Shown: positions 1-5,445, counted from the stretch's first letter. The stretch is DNA of 6,268 nt from an uncultured Clostridium sp. (GCF_934754915.1 NZ_CAKVKB010000164.1:1-6268), one strand, 5' to 3'. Made by a program: numbers and translations. The notes: a model not told the origin generated them from the letters alone.

Positions 1-1
1 T

Positions 2-130
2 ACTGAAACACAAATTAAGATTTTAGAACAAAGTATTGTTAATTCATGGCAAGGTGTATTTCCACTAAAAGAATCTATTTCTAAACAGCCTATAAATAAC
101 AATAAATTGGAGGGATGGACAAATGAATAA
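2..130 (+). CDS. C-terminal end of a probable phage replisome organizer (partial)
   Basis: An open frame enters from the left edge and ends at the TAA at 128-130, leaving about 42 residues. They include ILEQSIVNSWQGVFPLKE. A tail of this form, an alanine/serine/asparagine-rich turn followed by W-x-G-x-F-P/E, is common at the C-terminus of phage replisome organizers and DnaD-like replication initiators of Firmicutes. Such proteins bind the phage origin and recruit the helicase loader. The stop lies 8 bases inside the next gene, so the two are probably translationally coupled. The following genes (loader candidate, DnaB helicase) support the reading. The DNA-binding domain is outside the window, so the family cannot be confirmed. 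The alternative is another replication protein with a similar tail. Confidence 0.55.
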   Translation, partial: TETQIKILEQSIVNSWQGVFPLKESISKQPINNNKLEGWTNE

Positions 131-383
131 GCAAGAATTTGCAAAGTATTTAAAGTTATTAGGAGAATTATTCCCTGGCGCTAAGATACCTGGAGTTAAT
201 GTGGAAGCAGATAATGAGATACTTGATATATGGTATGACGGATTTAAAGAAATAAGCTTAGCTGATGCTAAGAAAATGGCCAAAGATTATTTTAAACAGG
301 AAAAAGGAGTATTTAATTATGCAAGACTTTTAGAATATAAGCCTATTCCTAGAAAGGCAATAACAAATTTTGATGAAGAATAG
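123..383 (+). CDS. Putative helicase loader, G39P-like, 86 aa
   Basis: This small protein of 86 residues lies between the probable replisome organizer and the DnaB helicase. That is the position held by gene 39 in phage SPP1, whose product G39P binds the helicase G40P and loads it at the organizer-bound origin. The fold looks all-helical. An N-terminal helix (about 3-16) is followed by a loop, then a W-Y-D-G-F segment (about 52-57) and an A-K-K-M-A-K-D-Y-F helix (64-72). A tail FNYARLLEYKPIP follows. Loader N-domains of this family usually show a similar W-x3-L ... A-x3-Y ... F-P-P pattern. SPP1 G39P is about 126 residues, so this one is short. The start is fixed by GGAGGG at 109-114, 8 bases upstream. 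Placement carries more of the weight than sequence, and a different short replication accessory protein is possible. Confidence 0.5.
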   Translation: MNKQEFAKYLKLLGELFPGAKIPGVNVEADNEILDIWYDGFKEISLADAKKMAKDYFKQEKGVFNYARLLEYKPIPRKAITNFDEE

Positions 384-394
384 GAGAGCTGCCA

Positions 395-1681
395 ATGGAT
401 GAAAATATTGAAATTTTACTTGAAAGTGAAAGATGTGTATTAGGGATCATAATTAGACACAATGAATACTTATTGAAAGCCATGGAAGCTATTACAGAAG
501 AGGATTTTTACAGAACAACTCACAAAATTCTTTATTGTAAAATGGTCGGATTATATAAAAAAGACATTAAGTTTGATTTGATTGTATTACTTAATAGTCT
601 TAAAAAATCAATAAGTGAAAATGTTGTTACTGTAACAGAAATAACTGAAATAGCAAGCAGCTATATAACTCGATATACATTTGATAGTCACTTAAAAATA
701 ATATTAGAGCACAGTATGAGAAGAAAAATTAATGACATATGTAATAATGTGCTTAATAGTGAGGAGAGTATTGAGAAAAAAATAACATACATTCAAAATT
801 CATTAATGAAAATTACTTCACATAATGGTGATGATAGGTATTTAACTATTGATGATGTTATAGAAAATACATTGAAAAGAATTGAAGAAGCCAGTAAGTC
901 AAAGGATGGGATAACTGGTATACCAACAGGAGTAAAAATATTAGATAATGCAATAAATGGTTTTGAACGTGGTTCTATGGTAGTATTTGGAGCTAGGCCA
1001 TCAATAGGGAAAACAGCTTTTTCATTAAAGATATTGGAAAATATAAAAGCTAAAGTATTGTATGTACAACTTGATATGACACTTGAGGGAATGGGACAAA
1101 GAATGTTATCAAGTGATACACATATAAGCAATAACAGAATAGGAAAAGGCAGATTGAGTGATGAACATTTTGAAAAAATAATAAAATCAGCAGCTATATT
1201 GGAGAAAAAGAATAATTTATTTTTCTATGCTCCAGGAGTAGCAACAATATCTAAGATAATGCTAAAAGCAAAGGAAATAAAAATAAAGCATGGATTAGAT
1301 GTTATTATAATAGACCACATTGGGAAGATATCTTCTAAGATAAGTAAACCGTATGAAAGAATGACTGCTATATCAAATAATTTAAAAAGCATGGCAAGAC
1401 AATTAGATGTGTGTATGGTTGCGTTGTGCCAGTTATCAAGGGTAGTTGAACAAAGGGGGGATAAACATCCAATATTATCAGATTTAAGAGATTCGGGAGC
1501 GATTGAAGAGGATGCTGATGTAATTGGTTTTCTATATAGAGATGGATATTACAATGATAAGAGTAAGAAGCAGGACATATTGGAATTAAATATTGAAAAG
1601 AATAGAAATGGACAAACTGGAAAACTTGAATTTGAATATAATTTAGTAACTCAAGAACTAATACAGATTTTGGAGGAATAG
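395..1681 (+). CDS. dnaB: Phage replicative DNA helicase, DnaB family
   Basis: This 428-residue protein is close to the usual 440-470 of DnaB helicases, the hexameric 5'-3' motors that open the replication fork. An N-terminal helical domain (about 8-105; SERCVLGIII, EDFY, HKILY) is joined by a linker to the RecA-like motor (about 170-428). The Walker A loop is GARPSIGKTAF (199-209) and Walker B is VIIIDH (303-308). Motif H3/H4 contains ALCQLSR (343-349, sensor Q346), and LSDLRDSGAIEEDADV (361-376) is highly typical. The arginine-finger segment EKNRNGQTG (401-409) includes K402 and R404. Two departures stand out. The glutamate expected in the SLEM-like motif is aspartate (QLDM, D227), and Walker B reads DHIGKI rather than DYLQLI. 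AGGAG at 382-386 sets the start. The gene is 11 bases after the loader candidate and is presumably co-transcribed with it. Confidence 0.95.
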   Translation: MDENIEILLESERCVLGIIIRHNEYLLKAMEAITEEDFYRTTHKILYCKMVGLYKKDIKFDLIVLLNSLKKSISENVVTVTEITEIASSYITRYTFDSHLKIILEHSMRRKINDICNNVLNSEESIEKKITYIQNSLMKITSHNGDDRYLTIDDVIENTLKRIEEASKSKDGITGIPTGVKILDNAINGFERGSMVVFGARPSIGKTAFSLKILENIKAKVLYVQLDMTLEGMGQRMLSSDTHISNNRIGKGRLSDEHFEKIIKSAAILEKKNNLFFYAPGVATISKIMLKAKEIKIKHGLDVIIIDHIGKISSKISKPYERMTAISNNLKSMARQLDVCMVALCQLSRVVEQRGDKHPILSDLRDSGAIEEDADVIGFLYRDGYYNDKSKKQDILELNIEKNRNGQTGKLEFEYNLVTQELIQILEE

Positions 1682-1686
1682 CTGTT

Positions 1687-2073
1687 ATGCAAAAAGATTA
1701 TATGCCAATAGAAGTACATTCGGTTAAAAACTTTATAAATCAGCATAGACAATTAAAAAGCAGCAGATTTGAATTTGATACAAAATATGAAAATTGTTGT
1801 GGAGAATTGAAAGAAACTATAATTTATTTTGATTTTATGCTTGAGTTTTCAGAAGAGGATCCTATATGGAATAGATATGATTGTGAAAAAGAATTATACT
1901 ATTACATTCCTATAAAATTTGAAATTATGTCAAATAGTAATGTTTCAGATAAAGAAATAAAGAGAGTGGTAACAAATAAAATGTTTGAAATAAAGAGAAA
2001 TTTTGATTATTGCTTAATGATGGGACAAGATAATCTGATAATTCAAAATAGAATAGTAGAAATGGAAATATGA
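1687..2073 (+). CDS. Hypothetical phage protein, 128 aa
   Basis: I do not recognise this protein. It has 128 residues, no signal peptide and no transmembrane segment. Visible features are an adjacent Cys pair (C37-C38), a further cysteine in RYDCEK (C66), an aromatic cluster ELYYYIPIKF (69-78) and a C-terminal stretch IKRNFDYCLMMGQDN. The predicted make-up is mixed alpha/beta with many acidic and aromatic residues, so it is most likely a soluble cytoplasmic protein. It starts 5 bases after the helicase stop. Its ribosome binding site, GGAGG at 1672-1676, sits inside the helicase 3' end, so expression should follow the helicase. Position suggests a replication or recombination accessory role. 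That is only inference, and a metal site is not demonstrated because the cysteines lack clear CxxC spacing. Confidence 0.8.
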   Translation: MQKDYMPIEVHSVKNFINQHRQLKSSRFEFDTKYENCCGELKETIIYFDFMLEFSEEDPIWNRYDCEKELYYYIPIKFEIMSNSNVSDKEIKRVVTNKMFEIKRNFDYCLMMGQDNLIIQNRIVEMEI

Positions 2074-2077
2074 AAAA

Positions 2078-2107
2078 GGTGATGAACATAGATAAACATT
2101 CATCACC
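2078..2107 (+). repeat. Perfect 9-bp inverted repeat just after the 128-aa gene
   Basis: GGTGATGAA (2078-2086) and TTCATCACC (2099-2107) are exact reverse complements separated by 12 bases. In RNA this is a stable hairpin five bases past the stop codon at 2071-2073. No T-tract follows (the next bases are AGGGAGA), so it is not a normal intrinsic terminator. It could protect the 3' end of the upstream message, form part of the leader of the next gene, or be an operator on DNA. Confidence 0.7.
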
Positions 2108-2110
2108 AGG

Positions 2111-2162
2111 GAGATACTGTTATACTCCTTAAACTCGCACTTTAAGTGTATAACGGTACCTC
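2111..2162 (+). promoter_or_regulatory. Long structured hairpin upstream of the 40-aa gene
   Basis: The outer stem pairs 2111-2125 with 2148-2162: 15 positions with one A-C mismatch and one G-U. The perfect core is GTTATAC (2119-2125) with GTATAAC (2148-2154). A small internal loop leads to a second stem, CTTAAA (2128-2133) with TTTAAG (2141-2146), closed by the seven-base loop CTCGCAC. No U-tract follows, so this is not a simple terminator. The segment CTCCTTAAA (2125-2133) is also an exact complement of TTTAAGGAG (2181-2189), the ribosome binding site of the next gene. Two exclusive folds are therefore possible. On DNA the same symmetry could instead serve as an operator. Confidence 0.6.
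2118..2126 (+). promoter_or_regulatory. Possible extended -10 promoter element
   Basis: TGTTATACT matches the extended -10 form TGnTATAAT except at one base of the hexamer. The best -35 candidate, TTCATC at 2099-2104 with a 16-base spacer, is poor. It lies in the right arm of the upstream inverted repeat, which could then act as an operator. Transcription would start near 2133 and would not include the sequence complementary to the ribosome binding site. The promoter and riboregulator readings of this region therefore compete. Confidence 0.3.
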
Positions 2163-2201
2163 TTCAAAATCAAGAGTAAATTTAAGGAGAATGTGTATTT
2201 T

Positions 2202-2324
2202 ATGAAAATTGAATTATTTCAGCAATTAATTAATGAATTAGTTGGCCAAGGAATAAAAGTTCAGAATTTAACTTTAATGCAGATTAGTAAAAGCATTGAA
2301 TTATATAAATTAATACATAGATAG
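2202..2324 (+). CDS. Small hypothetical protein, 40 aa
   Basis: This 40-residue frame begins MKIELFQQLINEL and ends at TAG 2322-2324. It looks like a single amphipathic helix pair with leucine and isoleucine at heptad-like spacing, with no membrane segment. The ribosome binding site AAGGAG (2184-2189) is 12 bases upstream of the ATG, slightly long. It can be covered by the complementary CTCCTT in the upstream hairpin. The stop overlaps the purine-rich AGGGG that forms the ribosome binding site of the 257-aa gene, so the two are probably coupled. It may be a leader peptide for that gene or a small regulatory protein. I do not recognise a family. Confidence 0.6.
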   Translation: MKIELFQQLINELVGQGIKVQNLTLMQISKSIELYKLIHR

Positions 2325-2335
2325 GGGTTATACAA

Positions 2336-3109
2336 ATGGATATAAAGGAAATAAGAGCAATAACACAGATGAGATTGGCAAAGGAACTAAAAGAGGGAAC
2401 AGCTGTATTTGAAAAGTTAATATGCGGAGACAAAGAAGTATATGTTTCATATGCAGACACAACAGGTTTTCATAGTGTTTTATATAAAATTAAAGACAAG
2501 ACATATTTATTTATAGACAATAAAATGTCTGAAAAGGATAAGAAGGCAGAAATTAAATTTGTGCTTAGAGGTGATGGACTCCATTACTATAGCAAAGAAG
2601 AAAATGAAGAAATGAGAAAAGTGGCTAAAAAAGTTGAATTGAAGAAAATGCAATTTAAATTAATAAATTATGATGATGTAGAAAACATAATGAATAATGT
2701 TATGTTTGGAGAATATTTGCGAATGCGTGAATTTGCTGAAAAGGTAGAAGAATTAGCAAATATTGAATATGAACCTGAAACAAATAATAAATATGCGACA
2801 ATGTTGTATATGTTTAAATTGGGAGTTATGCAGGGGAAGAGAGAAGAAAGAACTAAAAGGAAGAGGCATACACAATTATTAAATAAGACATTAATTGAAG
2901 AAAGAGAAGAGATTCTAAACAATTTAGAAAATTTATTAAATAGAAAGCCATCAATAGCAGTTAGAAATAAAATGTTATCAGTATTAGATGGAATAAATAA
3001 TATGTCAGCAGAGGCTCAAGAGATAGTTAATCTTGAAATTGAATTGGATAAGAAAATAGAAAGACTTAAAGAGGTTCAATTAAAGGGTGGTGCTAGTAAT
3101 GAGTGCTAA
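2336..3109 (+). CDS. Hypothetical phage protein with coiled-coil C-terminus, 257 aa
   Basis: I do not recognise this 257-residue protein. The first 90 or so residues look like a compact alpha/beta domain (EVYVSYADTTGF; TYLFIDNKMSE; IKFVLRGDGLHYY). The rest is mostly helical. A central segment, MLYMFKLGVMQGKREERTK (156-174), resembles the Y-x-L-G-x-M-Q-G-x-R-x-E-R-x-R-x-K motif often seen in small phage proteins of Firmicutes. A highly charged coiled coil fills about 185-250 (EEREEILNNLENLL; ELDKKIERLKEV). There is no signal peptide. The start follows TAGGGG at 2322-2327, and the C-terminus overlaps the next gene by 11 bases. A DNA-binding, scaffold or host-takeover role would fit, but none is shown by the sequence. 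Confidence 0.85.
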   Translation: MDIKEIRAITQMRLAKELKEGTAVFEKLICGDKEVYVSYADTTGFHSVLYKIKDKTYLFIDNKMSEKDKKAEIKFVLRGDGLHYYSKEENEEMRKVAKKVELKKMQFKLINYDDVENIMNNVMFGEYLRMREFAEKVEELANIEYEPETNNKYATMLYMFKLGVMQGKREERTKRKRHTQLLNKTLIEEREEILNNLENLLNRKPSIAVRNKMLSVLDGINNMSAEAQEIVNLEIELDKKIERLKEVQLKGGASNEC

Positions 3110-3191
3110 TGAGATTGAATTTTACAGATTAGTAACTGAATTCATCAGAAGAAATAGTATTGTTGTTGGAGGTGCTGACATTGAAAAGTGA
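3099..3191 (+). CDS. Small hypothetical protein, 30 aa
   Basis: This 30-residue frame starts MSANEIEFYRLVTEFIRRN and ends at TGA 3189-3191. Its ATG lies inside the last codons of the 257-aa gene (11-base overlap). AAAGGGTGG at 3082-3090, about 8 bases upstream, is a usable ribosome binding site. The gene's own 3' end overlaps the start of the next gene by 11 bases and contains that gene's ribosome binding site. The peptide looks like one amphipathic helix. The overlap at both ends is the main support, because so short a frame could arise by chance. It may serve mainly to carry ribosomes to the next start. No family is recognised. Confidence 0.5.
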   Translation: MSANEIEFYRLVTEFIRRNSIVVGGADIEK

Positions 3192-3309
3192 AATAATTAG
3201 GCTAGTCAATAAAATTGACGATCCTAGAATATTAAGGATTCTTTATACAACGTTAAAAACAATAATAAAGGAAACTGGGGGTACTGATAATGACAAAAAT
3301 AGTAATTAA
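3181..3309 (+). CDS. Small phage protein, 42 aa, TTG start
   Basis: The protein reads (M)KSEIIRLVNKIDDPRILRIL and continues to TAA 3307-3309, 42 residues in all. The start is TTG at 3181, chosen because a strong GGAGGT (3168-3173) lies 7 bases upstream and no in-frame ATG is available. The pattern I-I-x-L-v-N-K-I-x-D-x-R-x-L-x-x-I-Y is typical of very short helical proteins common in clostridial phage early regions, whose function is unknown. A flexible tail (ETGGTDNDKNSN) follows the helices. It overlaps the previous gene by 11 bases and the next by 20. Confidence comes from the ribosome binding site, the overlap chain and the family-like sequence. Confidence 0.65.
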   Translation: MKSEIIRLVNKIDDPRILRILYTTLKTIIKETGGTDNDKNSN

Positions 3310-3433
3310 ATATACAGATGAAGCAGAGAAAATTAAGCTGATTAACATATTATCTTTAGGAGTTAAGATATCAAATGTCAGTAAACCATATAAGCAAGGT
3401 AAATATTATAGGGTTTATATTGATGTTGAATAG
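3290..3433 (+). CDS. Small phage protein, 47 aa
   Basis: The 47-residue product begins MTKIVIKYTDEAEKIKLINIL and ends YYRVYIDVE. It has the form strand - helix - loop - strand: a beta strand (IVIKY), a helix (DEAEKIKLINIL), and a C-terminal strand after KISNVSKPYKQGKYYRVYI. Small proteins with an I-S-K-P-Y-x-x-G-x-Y-Y-R-V-Y ending are familiar from clostridial phages, without assigned function. The ATG follows GGGGGT (3277-3282), a weak ribosome binding site, and overlaps the previous gene by 20 bases, so coupled translation is likely. The stop is followed at once by GAGGGGGA, the ribosome binding site of the 103-aa gene. Confidence 0.65.
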   Translation: MTKIVIKYTDEAEKIKLINILSLGVKISNVSKPYKQGKYYRVYIDVE

Positions 3434-3446
3434 AGGGGGAATTTAA

Positions 3447-3758
3447 ATGAAAAAAGCAAATAATAATCAATGGGAAGAAATGTTTGATAAGATTGCAGGG
3501 TATGCCTTATCAGATGATGCTTTAAGAGGAGCAATAGAGAAACTTAAAGACAGCGATAAAGTAAATGCTATATTGATAGATAATTATATACTACAGTTTA
3601 TAAAACTTGCTGTATCAGATGAAGGAACAGCACAAACTCCAGAAATAGTTGCAATAAGGTCAGTATTAGAAGTTTTGGATAATAGAAGTAAGCCATTAGA
3701 ATCAGAAAGTAATAACTTACTGGAAGTAGATTTTACTAACGGAAAATATATGAATTAA
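3447..3758 (+). CDS. Hypothetical protein, 103 aa
   Basis: I do not recognise this 103-residue protein. It appears soluble and largely helical: WEEMFDKIAGYALSDDALRG (9-28), AIEKLKDSDKVNAILIDNYI (29-48) and EIVAIRSVLEVLDNRSKPL (66-84). A polar tail ending FTNGKYMN follows. There is no signal peptide, membrane segment or cysteine. The start is set by GAGGGGGA at 3433-3440, 6 bases upstream of the ATG. It is the last gene of the small-gene run. The following 120 bases form a structured leader, so the transcription or translation unit may be divided after this gene. Confidence 0.8.
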   Translation: MKKANNNQWEEMFDKIAGYALSDDALRGAIEKLKDSDKVNAILIDNYILQFIKLAVSDEGTAQTPEIVAIRSVLEVLDNRSKPLESESNNLLEVDFTNGKYMN

Positions 3759-3763
3759 TATTA

Positions 3764-3835
3764 GGCTCATACAGGCGTTGTGTTGTTTGAATGATAAATT
3801 ATACATTTAAATCAGTAAAACGTCTGTAATGAGCT
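3764..3835 (+). promoter_or_regulatory. Large imperfect hairpin upstream of the DUF3102/J-like gene
   Basis: GCTCAT (3765-3770) pairs with ATGAGC (3829-3834) and ACAGGCGTT (3771-3779) with AACGTCTGT (3819-3827). The only interruptions are one G-U pair and one bulged A (3828). The 39-base apical part holds a further stem, TTTGAATG (3786-3793) with CATTTAAA (3804-3811), again with one G-U. The G-U and bulge in an otherwise complementary stem point to pairing in RNA rather than a DNA palindrome. No U-tract follows. It lies 45 bases before the start of the 490-aa gene and so belongs to its leader. Confidence 0.55.
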
Positions 3836-3848
3836 GATACTTTATCAG
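3834..3848 (+). promoter_or_regulatory. Small perfect hairpin next to the ribosome binding site
   Basis: CTGATA (3834-3839) and TATCAG (3843-3848) are exact complements around a three-base loop, immediately after the large hairpin and sharing two bases with it. The strong AAAGGAGGG at 3860-3868 lies 11 bases further on and remains unpaired in this fold, so the arrangement looks permissive for translation. It could also be a DNA operator half-site pair. Confidence 0.45.
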
Positions 3849-3879
3849 AATTAAATGTTAAAGGAGGGCGTATACCAAA

Positions 3880-5352
3880 ATGATGATATCAAAAGAAAAG
3901 CAATTAGTTGAACTGGAAAAATGTAAGAATATAATTAATATCGAACAACAAAAAATTGGAGCATCTATAAACAAAATAGCAGAATGTTTAATTACAGTTA
4001 AAGGAATATTGCCAAAAGCAGAATGGAATGATTGGTTAAAGAATAATGTTGATTTTACTGTAAATACTGCTAATAGATATATAAGGTCTGTAAAGATTCA
4101 GAAAGATTTAATTAAGATGATTCCTGATAAAAAGGTTAATATAGATAAATTAAATACATGGTCACTGATAGAGATAGGTAAACTTAAAAAGGATCAGCAG
4201 AAAGAACTTATAGAAAACAATCATACTGATGATATGAGTACAAGAGATATTGCATTAAAAGTTAAAGAAATAAAAAAGTGCGACAACGCACAAAAAGGAA
4301 AGGTATTAAATAAATCTATAGAATTAACACAAAATATTATAAAAAATAATGATAAGAGTATTGATGAGATTTACAATGAAACAGTTAATCTCAATGCAGA
4401 GTTGTTAAATAGGGTTGGAAGTAATGAAAGTATAGAAGGGACATTAATAGCAAGGTATGAAGCAGGAGAAGTAACACATCAGCAAATGATTGATATAATT
4501 GCAAAATATAAATTAAATTTACCTATATTTTTTAATAAGGAGCTTTTAGACGAATATATAAAACAAAACGACTGGGATTTATATAGTGAGTATAGACAAT
4601 ATTTAAATGAACCAGAAAGGAACTTTGAAGTATATTACGGAATATTTGCGAAAGAAATGGAATGGGAAGAAGCATTAAAGTGCTTTGATCCAGAAGATGA
4701 AAGTTGTGTGGATTGGTGTAAAAATAATCATGTAGACAATAAAGAATTTCAATTATCTGTAACATATGTAGATTGTGATTCTTATTTGTGTATATATAAG
4801 AAATATAAAGTTGTAGGTACATATAGAAATTATGATATTACTGATATTAAAAAGTTATGTAAATATGATGCAAGCTTAGATTATAAGCAATTGAAAGAAT
4901 TATACAATCAGTTAAATGCCAAAATTGAAGCTTATAATAAAAGAGAGGACACTAGAATAAAGAAACAAAGGGCAGAATATGAAGCAAAGCAGGCAGAAAG
5001 AGAGAAGTATGAGAGTGAATTAAGAGCTTGGAGAGAACTTTATCAGCCCTGGGTTATGGGAAAGTGGACTTTTGAAGATATATGGGATGACAAGGGAGAA
5101 ATAAAAGATTTTAAGAAATGGCGTGAAATGACTAATTTTGTATCTAATGAAAGAAAGAAAAGTTATGGAGATGCATTTAACTCATTTTTTGGTTCAAGTG
5201 CAAATAATCAAGTATCAGTTAAAGAAGAGGATAAGCCAATATATAAAAGGCTTTATAGAATTTTAGCAAAGAATTGCCATCCGGATATTATCAAAGATGA
5301 TGGGCAAGCAATGAAACTTGTAAATGAGCTTAAAGAGCAGTGGGGAATATAA
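3880..5352 (+). CDS. DUF3102-like protein with C-terminal J-like (HPD) segment, 490 aa
   Basis: This is the largest protein of the window, 490 residues. Residues about 20-75 resemble DUF3102, a phage and plasmid domain of unknown function. They show helix IGASINKIAECLITVKGILP, then EWNDWLKNNVDFTVNTANRY (48-67). STRDIALKVKEIKK (120-133) could be a helix-turn-helix of ParB-like type. A tryptophan- and tyrosine-rich middle (about 220-330) is unrecognised. A charged coiled coil runs from about 334 to 387, followed by a W-rich patch. The C-terminus (about 454-488) has a basic helix YKRLYRILAKNC, the tripeptide H467-P468-D469 and a helix QAMKLVNELKEQW. That is the helix II - HPD - helix III core of J-domains, which stimulate DnaK. 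Canonical helix I is not evident. AAAGGAGGG (3860-3868) favours the first of two ATGs. No signal or membrane segment is seen. Confidence 0.75.
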   Translation: MMISKEKQLVELEKCKNIINIEQQKIGASINKIAECLITVKGILPKAEWNDWLKNNVDFTVNTANRYIRSVKIQKDLIKMIPDKKVNIDKLNTWSLIEIGKLKKDQQKELIENNHTDDMSTRDIALKVKEIKKCDNAQKGKVLNKSIELTQNIIKNNDKSIDEIYNETVNLNAELLNRVGSNESIEGTLIARYEAGEVTHQQMIDIIAKYKLNLPIFFNKELLDEYIKQNDWDLYSEYRQYLNEPERNFEVYYGIFAKEMEWEEALKCFDPEDESCVDWCKNNHVDNKEFQLSVTYVDCDSYLCIYKKYKVVGTYRNYDITDIKKLCKYDASLDYKQLKELYNQLNAKIEAYNKREDTRIKKQRAEYEAKQAEREKYESELRAWRELYQPWVMGKWTFEDIWDDKGEIKDFKKWREMTNFVSNERKKSYGDAFNSFFGSSANNQVSVKEEDKPIYKRLYRILAKNCHPDIIKDDGQAMKLVNELKEQWGI

Positions 5353-5379
5353 ACAAGCGTATTGACAGTATAATTAATA

Positions 5380-5417
5380 GGGTTCATCATAATGTAGAAC
5401 CCCAAACAATATTTTTA
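5380..5417 (+). terminator. Possible terminator after the 490-aa gene
   Basis: GGGTTC (5380-5385) pairs exactly with GAACCC (5397-5402) around an 11-base loop, 28 bases after the stop. The T-rich run ATATTTTTATTT begins only about 7 bases after the stem, so it is not a canonical intrinsic terminator. It may be weak or partial. Confidence 0.4.
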
Positions 5418-5430
5418 TTTATGGTATTTA

Positions 5431-5439
5431 TGATATAAT
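5431..5439 (+). promoter_or_regulatory. Extended -10 promoter element
   Basis: TGATATAAT is an exact TGnTATAAT extended -10 box, preceded by a T-rich stretch and followed by AATATATAG. No TTGACA-like -35 is found at 16-18 bases (5410-5418 reads TATTTTTAT), which extended -10 promoters tolerate. Transcription would begin near 5446 and read through the hairpin at 5503-5571 toward the regulator gene at 5663. The A+T richness of the region makes a chance match possible. Confidence 0.5.
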
Positions 5440-5445
5440 AAATAT

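Noticed and set aside
65..1131. Minus-strand open frames of 72 and 112 codons (65-283 and 793-1131)
   Set aside because: They lie opposite well-supported + strand genes (loader candidate and DnaB), lack good ribosome binding sites and give low-complexity S/I/F-rich peptides typical of antisense A+T-rich frames.
1792..1884. Zinc-binding site in the 128-aa protein (C37, C38, C66)
   Set aside because: The cysteines are adjacent or far apart with no CxxC/H pairs, so metal binding is not supported.
2111..2175. Hairpin as an intrinsic terminator
   Set aside because: The stem is strong but the following bases, TTCAAAATCAAGAG, contain no T-tract.
3778..3805. TTGTGT with TATACA at 16 bases as a promoter before the 490-aa gene
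   Set aside because: The -35 match is poor and the region is A+T-rich. Both hexamers lie in a better-supported hairpin.
2668..4822. Minus-strand open frames of 84 and 96 codons (2668-2922 and 4532-4822)
   Set aside because: Both are shadows of the 257-aa and 490-aa genes, with no ribosome binding site and no recognisable protein pattern.
5362..5374. Perfect TTGACA (5362-5367) and TATAAT (5369-5374)
   Set aside because: The two hexamers are separated by one base, not 16-18. Neither has a properly spaced partner, so this is not a usable sigma-A promoter.
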